A stretch of DNA of 64,000 nucleotides, taken from the NCBI GenBank assembly GCA_023393095.1, contig JAEWMT010000040.1:1-64000 (forward strand), in the 5' to 3' direction. Made by a program: the position numbers and the translations under genes. Source of the DNA: Bacillota bacterium. Lineage in GTDB: Bacteria > Bacillota > Clostridia > Lachnospirales > Lachnospiraceae. Shown here one piece after another: positions 34,159-44,746 of this stretch (its first letter is position 1; each line of letters opens with the position of its first letter). The notes beneath the pieces are model-generated. The model had not been told where the DNA came from. It did no database searches and was given only the letters and a program-made list of their open reading frames with translations.

Positions 34159-37100
34159 CTAATCCATTTTGCCTATCTGCCGCAATATTGCTGGGTCTTT
34201 TATCTTTTTATCATCAGCAAACAGTAGAATTTTTGACATGATTTCGGCGGTTTTAGGATCATCATCGGCAAACGGTAAGAATATGCGTCCTCTGGCCTGT
34301 GAATGCACCGGCAATACGGACAGCATTCCTATACCACTTTGGTGAACCACACCGGAACCCATATGCACTGAGTATTCGCCTATGCTGCCTCTGATGATAG
34401 CGTGTGCAGTTTTGAAAAATACGTTGTCCACCGACAAAAGGGACAGCAGTTCCCTTGCGATTACGATGCGCATTTCCACGGTAGAGTGACTGGCCTCCGG
34501 ATCAACGCCACCCACATGCGCGACGGATACAACAAATCAATGTCACGCATGACCTCGGAGAAAATAACCGGAGGGACAGTTTCAAAAGCAATCGGCTCAT
34601 CCTTATCACGGGTGAAAAATCGTACCCCCTCAAGAGTTGGGGCTTCAATATCCGCAGGAGAAAACCAGTCGGCCATGGCGTACATCCGGGCAATCAGATT
34701 TTCTTTATGATATACCCTTTGCAAGCCTTCTTCATAATCCACTGTCCAACCCCTAGTTTTAAGCAATGCCACGGTCTTTTGCGGCTGCACCTGATGTCCC
34801 GCGTAACGTCGCGATGTGTTGACCTCAGCTAGTTCATCCTCGGTGATGGGATAATACTCACGAAAAGCCTGTTTAAATGGCTGAATAATCTGATTTTTAT
34901 ACAAATATTGCTGATAGGTGCTCCAGCATTTATGCTTTATTAAGTCATATGGATGGGAAATGATAATTTTATCGTTCCCTGACAATACATTTTTGGTTCC
35001 ATCGGCTGATATTAAATAGAGCTTGCCCTCCCCAGATTTGGGGAATCCAATTGTATCATCCGATACAAATACAAGAGAGCCCACCGTTGCTTTTAACACA
35101 GGATGGTTCAAAAGGCACAGTATTTCATCGGCGCCAAATGCCGTGCGGGATACCATGGCCATCTCAAAACCCAATTTTGCCCGCTTTTTCTGGTCGCGCA
35201 GATCTTTAACCGCTGATTGTATTTCTAGGACTGTTTCGGTTTTGGCGAATGCCTTGGGAAGCGATTTCAACAGCTTGCCTTCCTTTGATACGCCAAGGGA
35301 AGGTGTGCCGTCCTCAGCAATTTGGAGCCAAACCTCTGCACCGCCTATATCCTTCGGCTCCATCAGATAACGAAGGTCGTCCATCTTTTCGCTCTCAAGA
35401 TACCAACTCATGCGATCGGAATCACCAAACCCAGTGGTCAGGGCAAGGTTTTGCAGGGCTATACGTACAGCCTTGTCTTCGCTCGCCCTCCTTTGTGAAC
35501 CGAACTGCTTGCTCTCCTTTGAGTATTTCTGAATAAACTCATAGCGATGAAGGGCATCCGAAGGATTTTTGTCATCAAGCGGAATAAGAGCATATGCCCG
35601 CAATTTTTCCTGATTGCGCTTATCAGCAATTTCAGCTTTTATTTCCGCTTTATTCAGCCTGCCTAAGACCGCGTCTGTATATAGCTGGGAACGACGGTGT
35701 GCGCTGCTTGAATCAGTTATATATTTTGCACTTTTATACAGATCATCAAAATATTTCTCGCCGACAGCATTGTAAGCCTCCAAAAACCAATCCTTGTCGA
35801 AGGTACCGTCTGCAAACTGCTGCTGTGAGATTGGTGAATACAGCGCCACTTTTGTTTCTTTCTCAGCACTAAATCGCTCATTAATATGCGCATGGAACAG
35901 CCAGACTGCCGATGCAAGACCCTGAATACCGGAAGATTTTTCAGCAAGATCCGCCCACTGGGGTGCATACATCACTGCTTGAAGAAGCCTCTTCTCGCTG
36001 ATACCGACAGCTTTAATGGCAGCGCCAAAACTATCCGGTGTGTCCTCCTGCTGCGGATAGCAGTTTTTCAACAGCACGCTGAGCATTGACTTTTTGGTTT
36101 GATTTCCGTACCATACATAACCGCGATGAAAGTTATCCTTGCCGAGTGCGGTCAGCAGTGCCGAGAAATGCTTAGCTCCGCCATTAAAATGCCCGATCTG
36201 TGACGCTAACTGGGTAAGCGGCGTAGAAAGCTCACCGCGCTTTTCCTCAACGGATACAATACGCTCCACAGCCTTGTGGACAGCTGCTGTAAAGAAAGAA
36301 TATTCTTCTTCAACTTCCTTTTGAATACTATCGCCTTTAGTGAAGAATCTTATATAATCCGCCGCGTTTGCGCCCGATATTAATTCCTCCTGTAAGCCGT
36401 CATTGCTGATCAATCCCAATTTATAAGCGCGAAGTAAATCAAGCCTGTCATAAACCGGCATATACTTTTTTTCGACAACCAGATATTCGTACCACAATTC
36501 ACTCCAAAATGTTACAAACTGCTCCTCCGTTTCGATGAAACGATGGGCAAGGGAGCGCCAGGCAGATATAATACCAATACCAAACATGCAATCTGCATCT
36601 TTTCTCGACGAATAGTAATAGGCGGTGCTTTCTGTTTGGTACGAAGTAAGGTAATCGGATTCGGGGATAAGCGATACAAGGCTAACCCATACCGACATAG
36701 CAAGTTCAAAAACGTCCTCGTGCCGTACCTGCAGGATGGATTGCAAAATGTTGCGCACCATCGGAGAATATGGATTAACATATTTATCAAAATTAAGGCA
36801 TTTATCTTCAAAAGGCAGCCCGGTAAAAATCTTTTTGGCGGCAGGTGTAAACTCACTCCCGTAATCCAACCCACCCTCACCGTAGTAGAGTATGACAGCC
36901 AGTGTTATAGGCGAAATATTAAGCAAATCATACACTTCCATTATTTCATCCGCAAGGTAATAATCATAAATCTGGTTATGTCCTCTATTGCGAGAAGTAC
37001 CCGGCAACTGCGGAAGATAATAATTGCTGTCTCCAATTAATACCTTGGTCTTACCACCATCATAATATTCAACCTCGCACTCTTGTCCCTTATTTTTAAC

Positions 37101-39179
37101 AATAACATCTTTAATAGGGGCAATTATCCTACTTAAATCTTCCTCTGAGGGAGAAAGCATCTTTTTCAACTCTTTTTTGCTGTAAACCTTCACTTTAGGA
37201 CGTTTTGACGCCCAAAGCACTTTGTCAAAATCAGGTGCTGCGGGGTTATATAAGCCGTAGCCATTGTCTGCGATGTATTCATTTGTTTTATTCTTATTCA
37301 ATTGTTCAAGAATAACCGATACATCATTCGGTAGATTTCCCCTGTTGCGCAGCTCATTGATTTTATCATTATATTCTGTGAGCAATTGTGGATTCTTCTC
37401 ACCGAACAGACCCAACAATTCTATACTGGCAAGCAATTGCTTGTCATTTACGGAATGGATTAATTCATGGATAGCCGGGGCAATCAGTGATTCCTTCTGT
37501 TTGCCGAGAAGTGACATGATAGCCTTGCGCAAACCGGCGTTGGTTGTGGTAAGCGTTGTTGTCAGGTATTCAATGTCGGCTGGATTCAGCGATATTTTTT
37601 CCATCCGCTTAACAATGTCATTCTTAATGGTCGAGCTTCTATCGGACAGCCCACTGAGTAGGATACTACGCTGTTCTGAAATATCCGGGTCAAGTAGATT
37701 TATATAAAAAGCCCTGCGGGTATCTGCATCCATCAAAGGAAGATACCCGGACAGCTTTTGTATCATGGTATGGTCACGGTCGTAACCGGCAAGTCCCAAC
37801 ATACATTTTGCCACGTTCAGTGATTCAAGCTGTACCCACGTCCAAGGGAACACGCTTCCGTCAAATTTGGTTTTCTTGTTGCCGATAAAGTCTAAAACTG
37901 CACACAGCTTATTAAATTGTTCCTGACGTATCGCCTTGCTTTCGGAGAATATAGAATCAGGGAAGGCAGTCATTTTGTCCTCTTCGTTCCAATCCCAACC
38001 AACTCTTACCGCATCACTACTTTTATAAAGGCAGCTACATATCCACGCAAGCTCCTCCGGTTCACGGATATGAATGTGTTGCATGGCGATTTCATGAATA
38101 ACCCTTTCATGAATTGTGCTGTAAAGAAAATACCAGCCGGTCAGGCGTCGATATTTTTCGGGCACATCCACAAGGTTTATCGCACCGTCTTTGGCAGAGT
38201 GAATATCTCTGCATGCGCATGCCCACAGCGTCATGTAAATTTCCAGCGTATCGGCACTTTTTAAGCCCTCACCAAATTTGGTTTCATCACTTAGATGCTG
38301 ATATGCAAGCTTCATACATTTATCAATCACAGCCGGTTTGACATTATCATAAGCAAGCCCTGTCCATGTTCCAAACGCCCGAATCACCGAAGAAAACCTG
38401 GCAAGGTTGTTATCAATAATAAGTTTGATAAAATAAGTATGTGATGAAGGGAACCCGCAGTCGGCATTTTCCAGGATAGCCTGTCTCAGTCCCTCTTGCC
38501 CTTTGGCTGCAAGCAGTAGTTTGCCCAGGTTCTCAACCTGCTTGATAACGTCGCTCTTGATAACGCCGATAATAATCTGATGAGTAAGTTTAATCTCACC
38601 TTCACCCAATATCGCTTCACTTACCAAATCGCTTATTTCTTTATCACCGTACCGTAAAACGAGCATCACACGATCTTCAACACCGCAAATCTGTGTATAA
38701 CCATTCTTTATTATATCTGCAAGGCTTAATTCATAGCAAAGGTAATCTATCGCATGAACAATGACCATGAAAAAATTTTCCGAATAGTTGCCCGCATAAC
38801 GGGAACGGTATGAAGGGCGATATATGCTGTGGGAATAAGGAGCTTCATAGATGATGGCGCAAATATCCTTTAGAAGCTCAGTTTCATTCCGGCCAAACAG
38901 TTTTATGAGCACGTCTTCAAATTTGCGGTTCCAGAATTCTTCAAACGAGTCGGTGTTTTCCGCACGGAAATCGCACAAGTCGGCATATGCATTATGTAAA
39001 TCTTCGAAAGAGCGTCTTTGTTCCCATCTGTATTCATAATGGAATTCACTGATATCTGAGTAGCCCTCCCATATTTCTACAGCAAGCTTGCCCGCTTTCC
39101 CCCTGATTTTCCTTGCAATAGACTCGAATTTCTTCTCGATTTTTGGATTCTTTACAGGTGTATTTTGTTCTTCAGTCAT
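34159..39179 (-). pseudogene. DUF4132 protein gene, interrupted by a one-base frameshift near the 3' end
   Basis: The first frame runs 39179-34461 (1572 residues) and the second continues from about 34530 to 34159. The first ends in an off-family tail after VMRDIDLL. One base restored near 34530-34536 would join it to VGGVDPEASHSTVEMRI...SVHMGSGVVHQ..., the normal family C-terminus, giving about 1673 residues. The N-terminal two thirds look like helical repeats; the C-terminal third is the DUF4132 region. Function is unknown; relatives are E. coli YehI/MolR and parts of AAA-VWA gene clusters, though no AAA or VWA gene is here. GC content is visibly above that of the neighbours. It could be a real mutation or a sequence error. 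RBS GGAGGG precedes the ATG. Confidence 0.8.
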
Positions 39180-39191
39180 ATCTTCACCCTC

Positions 39192-39614
39192 CTACCACAA
39201 TCTTCCCGCCAAAAAGGTAAGGCGGATAAATGTCAGCGTATCGCCATCTTTTAGACTAATTAGCGTATCCAATTCTTTTGCTTCCGTATCATTAACCATC
39301 ACACGAAAGAGACCATCCTCAAAGCCTTGAAGTGCAATAGAAACGGATTTATCCGGATTAGCCTTTCTATCGGAATAGATACGTCCAAAGCCTACCTTGC
39401 CGGTCTTGCTTTGATCTTCGATTTGCACTTCCGTTAAAAATGGCAGGAGTACAGAATCCATTTCACGCGAATTATATCTGTCAACTTCTATATTTACGAC
39501 AGCCGTAATTAAATTACGCAGATTTGCAATATTATTCGACAGGGAATACGGTGCTAAATTCATCGCTGGCTTGCGCTTGCCGATAGACTTGACATTTATA
39601 AAAACATTAAGCAT
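39192..39614 (-). CDS. Small conserved partner of DUF4132
   Basis: 140 residues, no signal peptide or membrane helix. Starts MLNVFINVKSIGKRKP behind AGGAGG and ends 12 bases before the DUF4132 start, so the two form an operon. The remaining sequence (NLRNLITAVVNIEVDRYNSRE, GKVGFGRIYSDRKANPDKSV, TFIRLTFLAGRLW) looks like an alpha-beta protein. I recall similar small genes next to DUF4132 genes in Firmicutes but no function. Composition is like the DUF4132 gene rather than the flanks. Confidence 0.65.
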   Translation of the reverse strand: MLNVFINVKSIGKRKPAMNLAPYSLSNNIANLRNLITAVVNIEVDRYNSREMDSVLLPFLTEVQIEDQSKTGKVGFGRIYSDRKANPDKSVSIALQGFEDGLFRVMVNDTEAKELDTLISLKDGDTLTFIRLTFLAGRLW

Positions 39615-39819
39615 ACTTACTCGCCTCCTATCTATAATCTTGGGTTATCCAGTCTACTTTCCAAATATGGCATTACTTTCATTCTCAGTTTACATATTTT
39701 CCTTGCATATATCAACGATTTTCTACTATTTTTGTGTTTTAGGTATCATAAATAAACTACAGCATTTATCACAATGCTAATGCCCTTCGAAATATCTTTC
39801 TTGCAATATACCCGCATAC

Positions 39820-39955
39820 AAAAAAACTGTGATGTTATTCACAGTTTTTCTTTTTTATTAATTATTCCGTTCTAATATACGTCAATACCTTCCCTGCTTT
39901 AGGAAAATCAATTCAAGTCCATTGATTCGATTTGACAGTTTATCAATTATTCTTC
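39820..39955 (-). pseudogene. Degenerate, internally deleted copy of the crp/fnr gene 3' part
   Basis: Three blocks match the intact gene at 31786-32153 in order and orientation. The terminator with TGTGA-N6-TCACA at 39820-39870 matches 31785-31835. The block at 39883-39920 matches the HTH-region bases 31978-32017. The block at 39926-39951 matches 32128-32153 (22 of 26 bases). Everything between is deleted. No frame is open, so this is a relic. Confidence 0.8.
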
Positions 39956-39962
39956 CCTGTGA

Positions 39963-41672
39963 TTAACTAAAATATTTGCTTATGATTTTTTCTGAGGTAC
40001 GTGTTGCAAGTGCCTGGGTAGTCAGAGTAGGATTCGGTCCTCCCAACCCATTATAAAGTACACTATTGTCTGCGATAAAAAGCCTTTTTACCTGATTTGC
40101 TTCACAATTTGTATCGGTAACATACCCTATACGCATTGTACCTATAATATGTAAAAAAACATTTGGAGGCCAATTCGAACGAATAATTGTTTTTGCTCCA
40201 GCTTTTCTCAGAATATCTGCAGCAATTACAGCCAGCTTATTTCTCTTCTCTTCATCCATTGCACTTGGTTGATAATTTATTACAGGTACATATCCATTCT
40301 CATCTCTGAAAACTGGATCTAAGGTCACTTCATTTCTTTGATTCACTTCATCATCCGTAAATATTAATACGCTTAGTGTCCTTCTATAATCTTTCATAAA
40401 TTCTTTCAACTGTTCCCCTGTAACTAGACCCTCAACATCCCAGGGTGCTTCCGGATTTGGTTTATTAAATATACTATAGCCTTTATTACTATTTGCATAT
40501 ATCATAGAAGCGTATAAACCAGGGCTCATCCCGAATGTCTCCACAACACCTAGCCCTGGATAATCAAATCTGGCCGCTGCATTTTGACCTACATATGGCT
40601 GCACATCGGAGACTCCCAGTATGTTCATTAAATCCTGTTCCTCAAAAATTCCTGTTACACTATCAAACCAATGGTTAGTCAAACCTTTTCCCACCCATTG
40701 ATTTTCAGGCAAACCGGAATTCAGCCATAGTCTTGGTGATTCTATTCCACCTGCTGCCATTACAATTACTTTTGCTCGTAATTCTCCTGTTTCTCCGGTC
40801 CACGTATCCCTATATAATACACCTACTGCATGTAATCCTTCTGTCGTATCCTCTTCTGTCAGTATTTTTGTTACAAATGTATTTGGCCTAACTTCTACAT
40901 TCCCTGAGCGAAGAGCACTCGGTATATAACTTACGAAAGTGGATCTTTTGGCAATACCTTCAATCGTTGGTCCAATATGACATCCATTTACACAATGGCC
41001 TCTTAAGGTGCATCCTACTGATCTGTTGTTTTGAAGATCGAAATTCGGATCAGATAAAAGAGGGTTTGGCCGCAGAATAGCATTTGGCTGCGTTCGATAC
41101 CCTGGATTTATGACATTAGGTGTATCAAGGATCTGCCACCCTGCTTTACTAGCACCATAATAAAACAAATCTTCTTTTGCAGTGGACGGAGCAGGATAAA
41201 CCGGAAGTGTATTTTCTACTTTTTCATAATAAGGAATCAGCTCTTCATAGGTAATAGGCCAAATATTATTGATTGCCTGAGGATATGCACGTGGACAATT
41301 TGCATAATAGTGAAGTGTAGTCCCGCCTACACCGGCAACCTGCCAGGTAATTCCCCTCCCTAAAATATTTCTAGGCCATGGGCTCAAATCGCGATTTGCC
41401 GGCCCCCAACGAAATTTGCCGGAAATAAAGTCATTCATATCATCTTCCAAATCCGTAAAGCTTTGCTTTAATAGATCAATACTCAAATCATCATAATTTG
41501 AACTGCTTACTCCACCGTGTTCTGCGTTGGGATTAGGCCATTGTTTATTACCATACCAGGGTCCTGCCTCAATCAGCAGAACTTTTACTCCCTTTTCACC
41601 CAGTTCCTTTGCAGCAACTGATCCACCGCCTCCAGCTCCAATGATAATAACATCAATCTCATTATGATTCAT
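39963..41672 (-). CDS. GMC-family FAD oxidoreductase
   Basis: 569 residues. FAD-binding GAGGGGSVAAKELG (about 12-25), an ATG-type GVGGTTLHYYANCPR region, and the C-terminal FIADNSVLYNGLGGPNPTLTTQALA with the usual substrate-side His earlier (FLHIIGTMRIG). It resembles the large subunit of gluconate 2-dehydrogenase-like enzymes. It follows the small-subunit-like gene by 21 bases. No cytochrome c subunit and no Tat signal are present, so electrons must go elsewhere or the pair acts in the cytoplasm. Substrate unknown. Confidence 0.87.
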   Translation of the reverse strand: MNHNEIDVIIIGAGGGGSVAAKELGEKGVKVLLIEAGPWYGNKQWPNPNAEHGGVSSSNYDDLSIDLLKQSFTDLEDDMNDFISGKFRWGPANRDLSPWPRNILGRGITWQVAGVGGTTLHYYANCPRAYPQAINNIWPITYEELIPYYEKVENTLPVYPAPSTAKEDLFYYGASKAGWQILDTPNVINPGYRTQPNAILRPNPLLSDPNFDLQNNRSVGCTLRGHCVNGCHIGPTIEGIAKRSTFVSYIPSALRSGNVEVRPNTFVTKILTEEDTTEGLHAVGVLYRDTWTGETGELRAKVIVMAAGGIESPRLWLNSGLPENQWVGKGLTNHWFDSVTGIFEEQDLMNILGVSDVQPYVGQNAAARFDYPGLGVVETFGMSPGLYASMIYANSNKGYSIFNKPNPEAPWDVEGLVTGEQLKEFMKDYRRTLSVLIFTDDEVNQRNEVTLDPVFRDENGYVPVINYQPSAMDEEKRNKLAVIAADILRKAGAKTIIRSNWPPNVFLHIIGTMRIGYVTDTNCEANQVKRLFIADNSVLYNGLGGPNPTLTTQALATRTSEKIISKYFS

Positions 41673-41693
41673 ACAATCACCTCAAATATATTA

Positions 41694-42314
41694 TTAAGAT
41701 CTATTTGCTCTTAAAGCCCGATACCCAAGGGAAGGGCCAGGATACCCTACCTGCTCCCAGCTGATTGGAAACATCTCTAATCTACGTTGATTTGGTGATT
41801 CCAAACGGGTCGAGCCATATCCGGACCATTCAGAATAATATCCCATTGTTGTTAACATATTTAATTGGCTGGTGATGTAAAGTATAAATCCCGGATTGTT
41901 TTGGAAGGGCTCCGGCAAATCTGCAATATTAATCATGAGTTGATTTAATAAGCTTAATGCCTGTAATTGTTCCAGTGGTGTAAGTGTTCCAAATATATTA
42001 GAGCTGCTTCTATCCGACAAATTGGTTCTATCGCCTTCCGTTAATATGAGCTGTTGTGCAGCCGCCTCTAATGTTAATGCCATTGGTACTGCCACAGGAA
42101 TATAATATTGGTTAAGAGAAAGCATCAAATATTCATCTGTATATAAATCCAATGCACCATAATACTGTATTCTCCCAAATTCTTCGGCAAGTTCCGGTGT
42201 CTGAGGTATTATTACGTTTACAAAAGCTTTATAGATTTCATCTGCCTGTTGTAATAAATCATTATACTGATTGCTAATCACTTTATCATCTGGGTCATTA
42301 TATAATCCATACAT
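41694..42314 (-). CDS. Gluconate 2-dehydrogenase subunit 3-like partner
   Basis: 206 residues, helical and soluble. The end GYYSEWSGYGSTRLESPNQRRLE is like subunit-3 proteins that accompany GMC dehydrogenases. The gene immediately precedes the GMC gene in the same direction, which supports a complex. The Tat signal usual in Gram-negative subunit 3 is absent. RBS is weak (GGCGGG). Role as chaperone or electron link is inference. Confidence 0.65.
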   Translation of the reverse strand: MYGLYNDPDDKVISNQYNDLLQQADEIYKAFVNVIIPQTPELAEEFGRIQYYGALDLYTDEYLMLSLNQYYIPVAVPMALTLEAAAQQLILTEGDRTNLSDRSSSNIFGTLTPLEQLQALSLLNQLMINIADLPEPFQNNPGFILYITSQLNMLTTMGYYSEWSGYGSTRLESPNQRRLEMFPISWEQVGYPGPSLGYRALRANRS

Positions 42315-42469
42315 TTCACTGCCCGCCTTAATTATTGACGAATTCCTATATAAAATATAATATGATAATAATTCTGTACATATTACGCAAAAGGACTGTA
42401 AATTAATTACAGGGAAAAGAAAGCAGCCTTTACCTTATACGCGAAATACCATACTTTAGGTAATACCTC

Positions 42470-42497
42470 TTGTTTTTTCTAAAGGAGTAAATATAAT
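42470..42497 (+). promoter_or_regulatory. Promoter of the LytTR/GHKL operon
   Basis: TTGTTT (42470-42475), 16 bases, TATAAT (42492-42497), 44 bases before the response-regulator start. Confidence 0.5.
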
Positions 42498-42540
42498 AGA
42501 ATTATGGTACCAATAAAAAGTAGTATATGGGAGGATCATT

Positions 42541-43248
42541 TTGATTCGGATTGCAATCTGTGATGATGAAGTGACGACTTTACATCATACCAAAAAGTAT
42601 TTAGAAGAATATATGGGAGCAGAGTTTATCATTGATGAATTCACTTCTGGAGAAGCTTTGCTTGAAAGTAAAGAGATCTATGAGATCATTCTGCTTGATA
42701 TTGACATGACAGGAATGAATGGAATTGAGACAGCACGGCTTATTCGTCAGCAGGACAAGAAGGTTAAATTAATCTATATCACTAATTACAGTGATTATAC
42801 TGTATTTGCTTTTGCCGTCCATGCCTTCGCCTATCTGTTAAAGCCTGTGAAGAAAAGTGAATTATACAGGCAATTGGATGAAGCCTTTGAATATATTCAT
42901 GCTGCTAAGAACTTCCTTGAATTTCATACCGTTGAGGGTATTATACGAATAAATCCAAATGAAATTCTTTATTTTGAATATCTGGATAGAAAGATTTATC
43001 TTAGAACTGTTCATGGAACTCATATCTTAAAACGCAAAATTACCGACCTTGCAGCAGAACTTCAGGATAAAGGGTTTGTTACGCCTCATAAGAGTTTTGT
43101 AGTAAATCTTTATGCTGTAAAAAACATCAAAGGCTATGATATCTACCTGACGGATTCCTCTGTGATTCCTTTATCACAAAAAAAGTCAATTGAATTTCGT
43201 AAAGCACTCAATCATTATTTATCAGAAGGAATACGGCAATATTTATGA
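42541..43248 (+). CDS. LytTR response regulator (AgrA/ComE-like)
   Basis: 235 residues; TTG start at 42541 with GGGAGG eight bases before it. Receiver domain (about 1-120) with the phospho-Asp in ILLDIDMTGMNG (about residue 58). LytTR DNA-binding domain (about 130-230) with FVTPHKSFVVNLYAVKNI. It is encoded with a GHKL sensor kinase with a four-base overlap. Systems of this type respond to peptides. No agrB/agrD genes were found beside it. Confidence 0.9.
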   Translation: MIRIAICDDEVTTLHHTKKYLEEYMGAEFIIDEFTSGEALLESKEIYEIILLDIDMTGMNGIETARLIRQQDKKVKLIYITNYSDYTVFAFAVHAFAYLLKPVKKSELYRQLDEAFEYIHAAKNFLEFHTVEGIIRINPNEILYFEYLDRKIYLRTVHGTHILKRKITDLAAELQDKGFVTPHKSFVVNLYAVKNIKGYDIYLTDSSVIPLSQKKSIEFRKALNHYLSEGIRQYL

Positions 43249-44534
43249 ATTACGTAATTATATACATACTCCTTCCATTGATCGGAAGCGTTTTTATTCA
43301 ATATTCCATATTTCATAATATGAACCTTATTGGAACCAATATCGTTGTAAGTAAACTGCGTAAAAATCTCATTATCTGGGGATATATTATCGCAACAATT
43401 ATCCTGTCTTTCATAGGTAATGGCCTGCTTAATCTGCTTGTTATGCTAATTATTCCGGTAATTGGGCATTATCTATATAATAATCTGCGCCTATATATTG
43501 TCTATTATATGGGTTTTATCATATCAATCTATCTGACGGATATACTAATCAGAGTTACAATTCAGATGCTTTTTGTGAAAGGAATCATCTATTTTACAAA
43601 CGATCAGGCTTATTACATAATTATATTACTCGTAATCCGCTTTATAGAATTCATGGTTTTAAAGCTACTGGTTGGTATTATTCAGAGAAAGCACCATGAA
43701 CAGATCACTCGAAAACAGATGATCAACTCCTTTATTATGCCCTTATTCAGTATTGTGAATCTTTTCAGTATGATATTTTTTATGCAAATATATCTATCTG
43801 AGGAAAATCTGATTATATTTCTAATTAATATTACGATACTCATCGGTCTGAATATTTATTTTACCAGTGTTTTTGATATTATCAGTCGGAATAATCATCT
43901 GGAAAATGAATTGAACCTCTATCAACAGCAACAGGCGATTCAGGCTCGCTATTATGATAATCTGGAACAGAAATATGACAGCACCAGAAAGCTTATCCAT
44001 GATATACGAAATCACATTCAGTCAATGGAACATCTTTATGAAGAACAGAAGAATATGGAGGGCTGCCAGTATGCGAAGGATGTCCACGATATGCTGAACC
44101 AGCTCGGTCAAAAATATTACACCAGCAATAAAATACTTAATATTATTCTAAATGATAAAATTCAAACGATGCAGGCACTTGGTATTACAGAGGATATCAA
44201 AATAGCGGAGCTTGACCTTGGATTCATCCGCGATGTTGATATCACAACGTTATTTGCTAATATCCTGGACAATTCAATTGAAGCGGCAAGAGCCAGTGAA
44301 GAAAAACAAATTAATTTACGTATTGCTATGATACATGATTTTATTACTATAACACTAAAAAATTCAATAACAAAAGAACCTATCCCGGATGGAAATTCTT
44401 TTCTAACCACAAAAAAGAATCATGAAGGTCTTGGACTAAAAAATGTGGAACATATGGTGAAAAAATATAAGGGAGATATTCAATATGAATGGGGGGATAA
44501 CTATTTTATTACAAGAATTATGTTTACTCATTGA
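43245..44534 (+). CDS. GHKL sensor histidine kinase (AgrC-like)
   Basis: 429 residues. Six or seven membrane helices fill residues 1-215, then a coiled linker, the HisKA-like KLIHDIRNHIQS with phospho-His (about 253), and the ATP-binding GHKL domain with LFANILDNSIEAA (N box, about 337-349) and KNHEGLGLKNVEHM (G box). Sensing part is the polytopic domain typical of peptide receptors. The stop TGA shares its last base with the next start, so a small membrane protein is coupled. Confidence 0.9.
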   Translation: MNYVIIYILLPLIGSVFIQYSIFHNMNLIGTNIVVSKLRKNLIIWGYIIATIILSFIGNGLLNLLVMLIIPVIGHYLYNNLRLYIVYYMGFIISIYLTDILIRVTIQMLFVKGIIYFTNDQAYYIIILLVIRFIEFMVLKLLVGIIQRKHHEQITRKQMINSFIMPLFSIVNLFSMIFFMQIYLSEENLIIFLINITILIGLNIYFTSVFDIISRNNHLENELNLYQQQQAIQARYYDNLEQKYDSTRKLIHDIRNHIQSMEHLYEEQKNMEGCQYAKDVHDMLNQLGQKYYTSNKILNIILNDKIQTMQALGITEDIKIAELDLGFIRDVDITTLFANILDNSIEAARASEEKQINLRIAMIHDFITITLKNSITKEPIPDGNSFLTTKKNHEGLGLKNVEHMVKKYKGDIQYEWGDNYFITRIMFTH

Positions 44535-44746
44535 TGTATTTCTCTGTTTTGGTATCCCGATCCTCGGTATTGTTACATGCCCTGCTAGACAGTATGGTGG
44601 TAATCCTTCCGGCAACTATTCATCTTGGAACAGTAGGACTATATCTCTATCTTGTCATGTTTTCCGCCCTAGTACTGGCACTGGGTATTAGGATGTTTAT
44701 CTCTACTGTTTCTTCAAAGTCAAATAGGAAGGAGGTTTCTTTATGA
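44534..44746 (+). CDS. Small hydrophobic membrane protein
   Basis: 70 residues from an ATG that shares one base with the kinase stop. Two membrane helices (about 20-38 and 40-56) and a polar basic tail (SSKSNRKEVSL). It overlaps the next gene by four bases (ATGA). Coupling on both sides supports translation though no family is recognised. It could be a small regulator of the kinase or part of the DUF1648 group. Confidence 0.5.
   Translation: MYFSVLVSRSSVLLHALLDSMVVILPATIHLGTVGLYLYLVMFSALVLALGIRMFISTVSSKSNRKEVSL

Noticed and set aside
34459..34540. Programmed frameshift in the DUF4132 gene
   Set aside because: No X-XXY-YYZ slippery heptamer or clear downstream structure at the junction; a deletion or sequencing error is simpler.
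42541..44534. Complete agr quorum-sensing locus
   Set aside because: Kinase and regulator are Agr-like, but the neighbours have no AgrB protease motifs and no AgrD-like peptide.
44485..44691. 68-residue frame overlapping the kinase end
   Set aside because: It runs in the same bases as the kinase 3' end and the better supported 70-residue frame from 44534.
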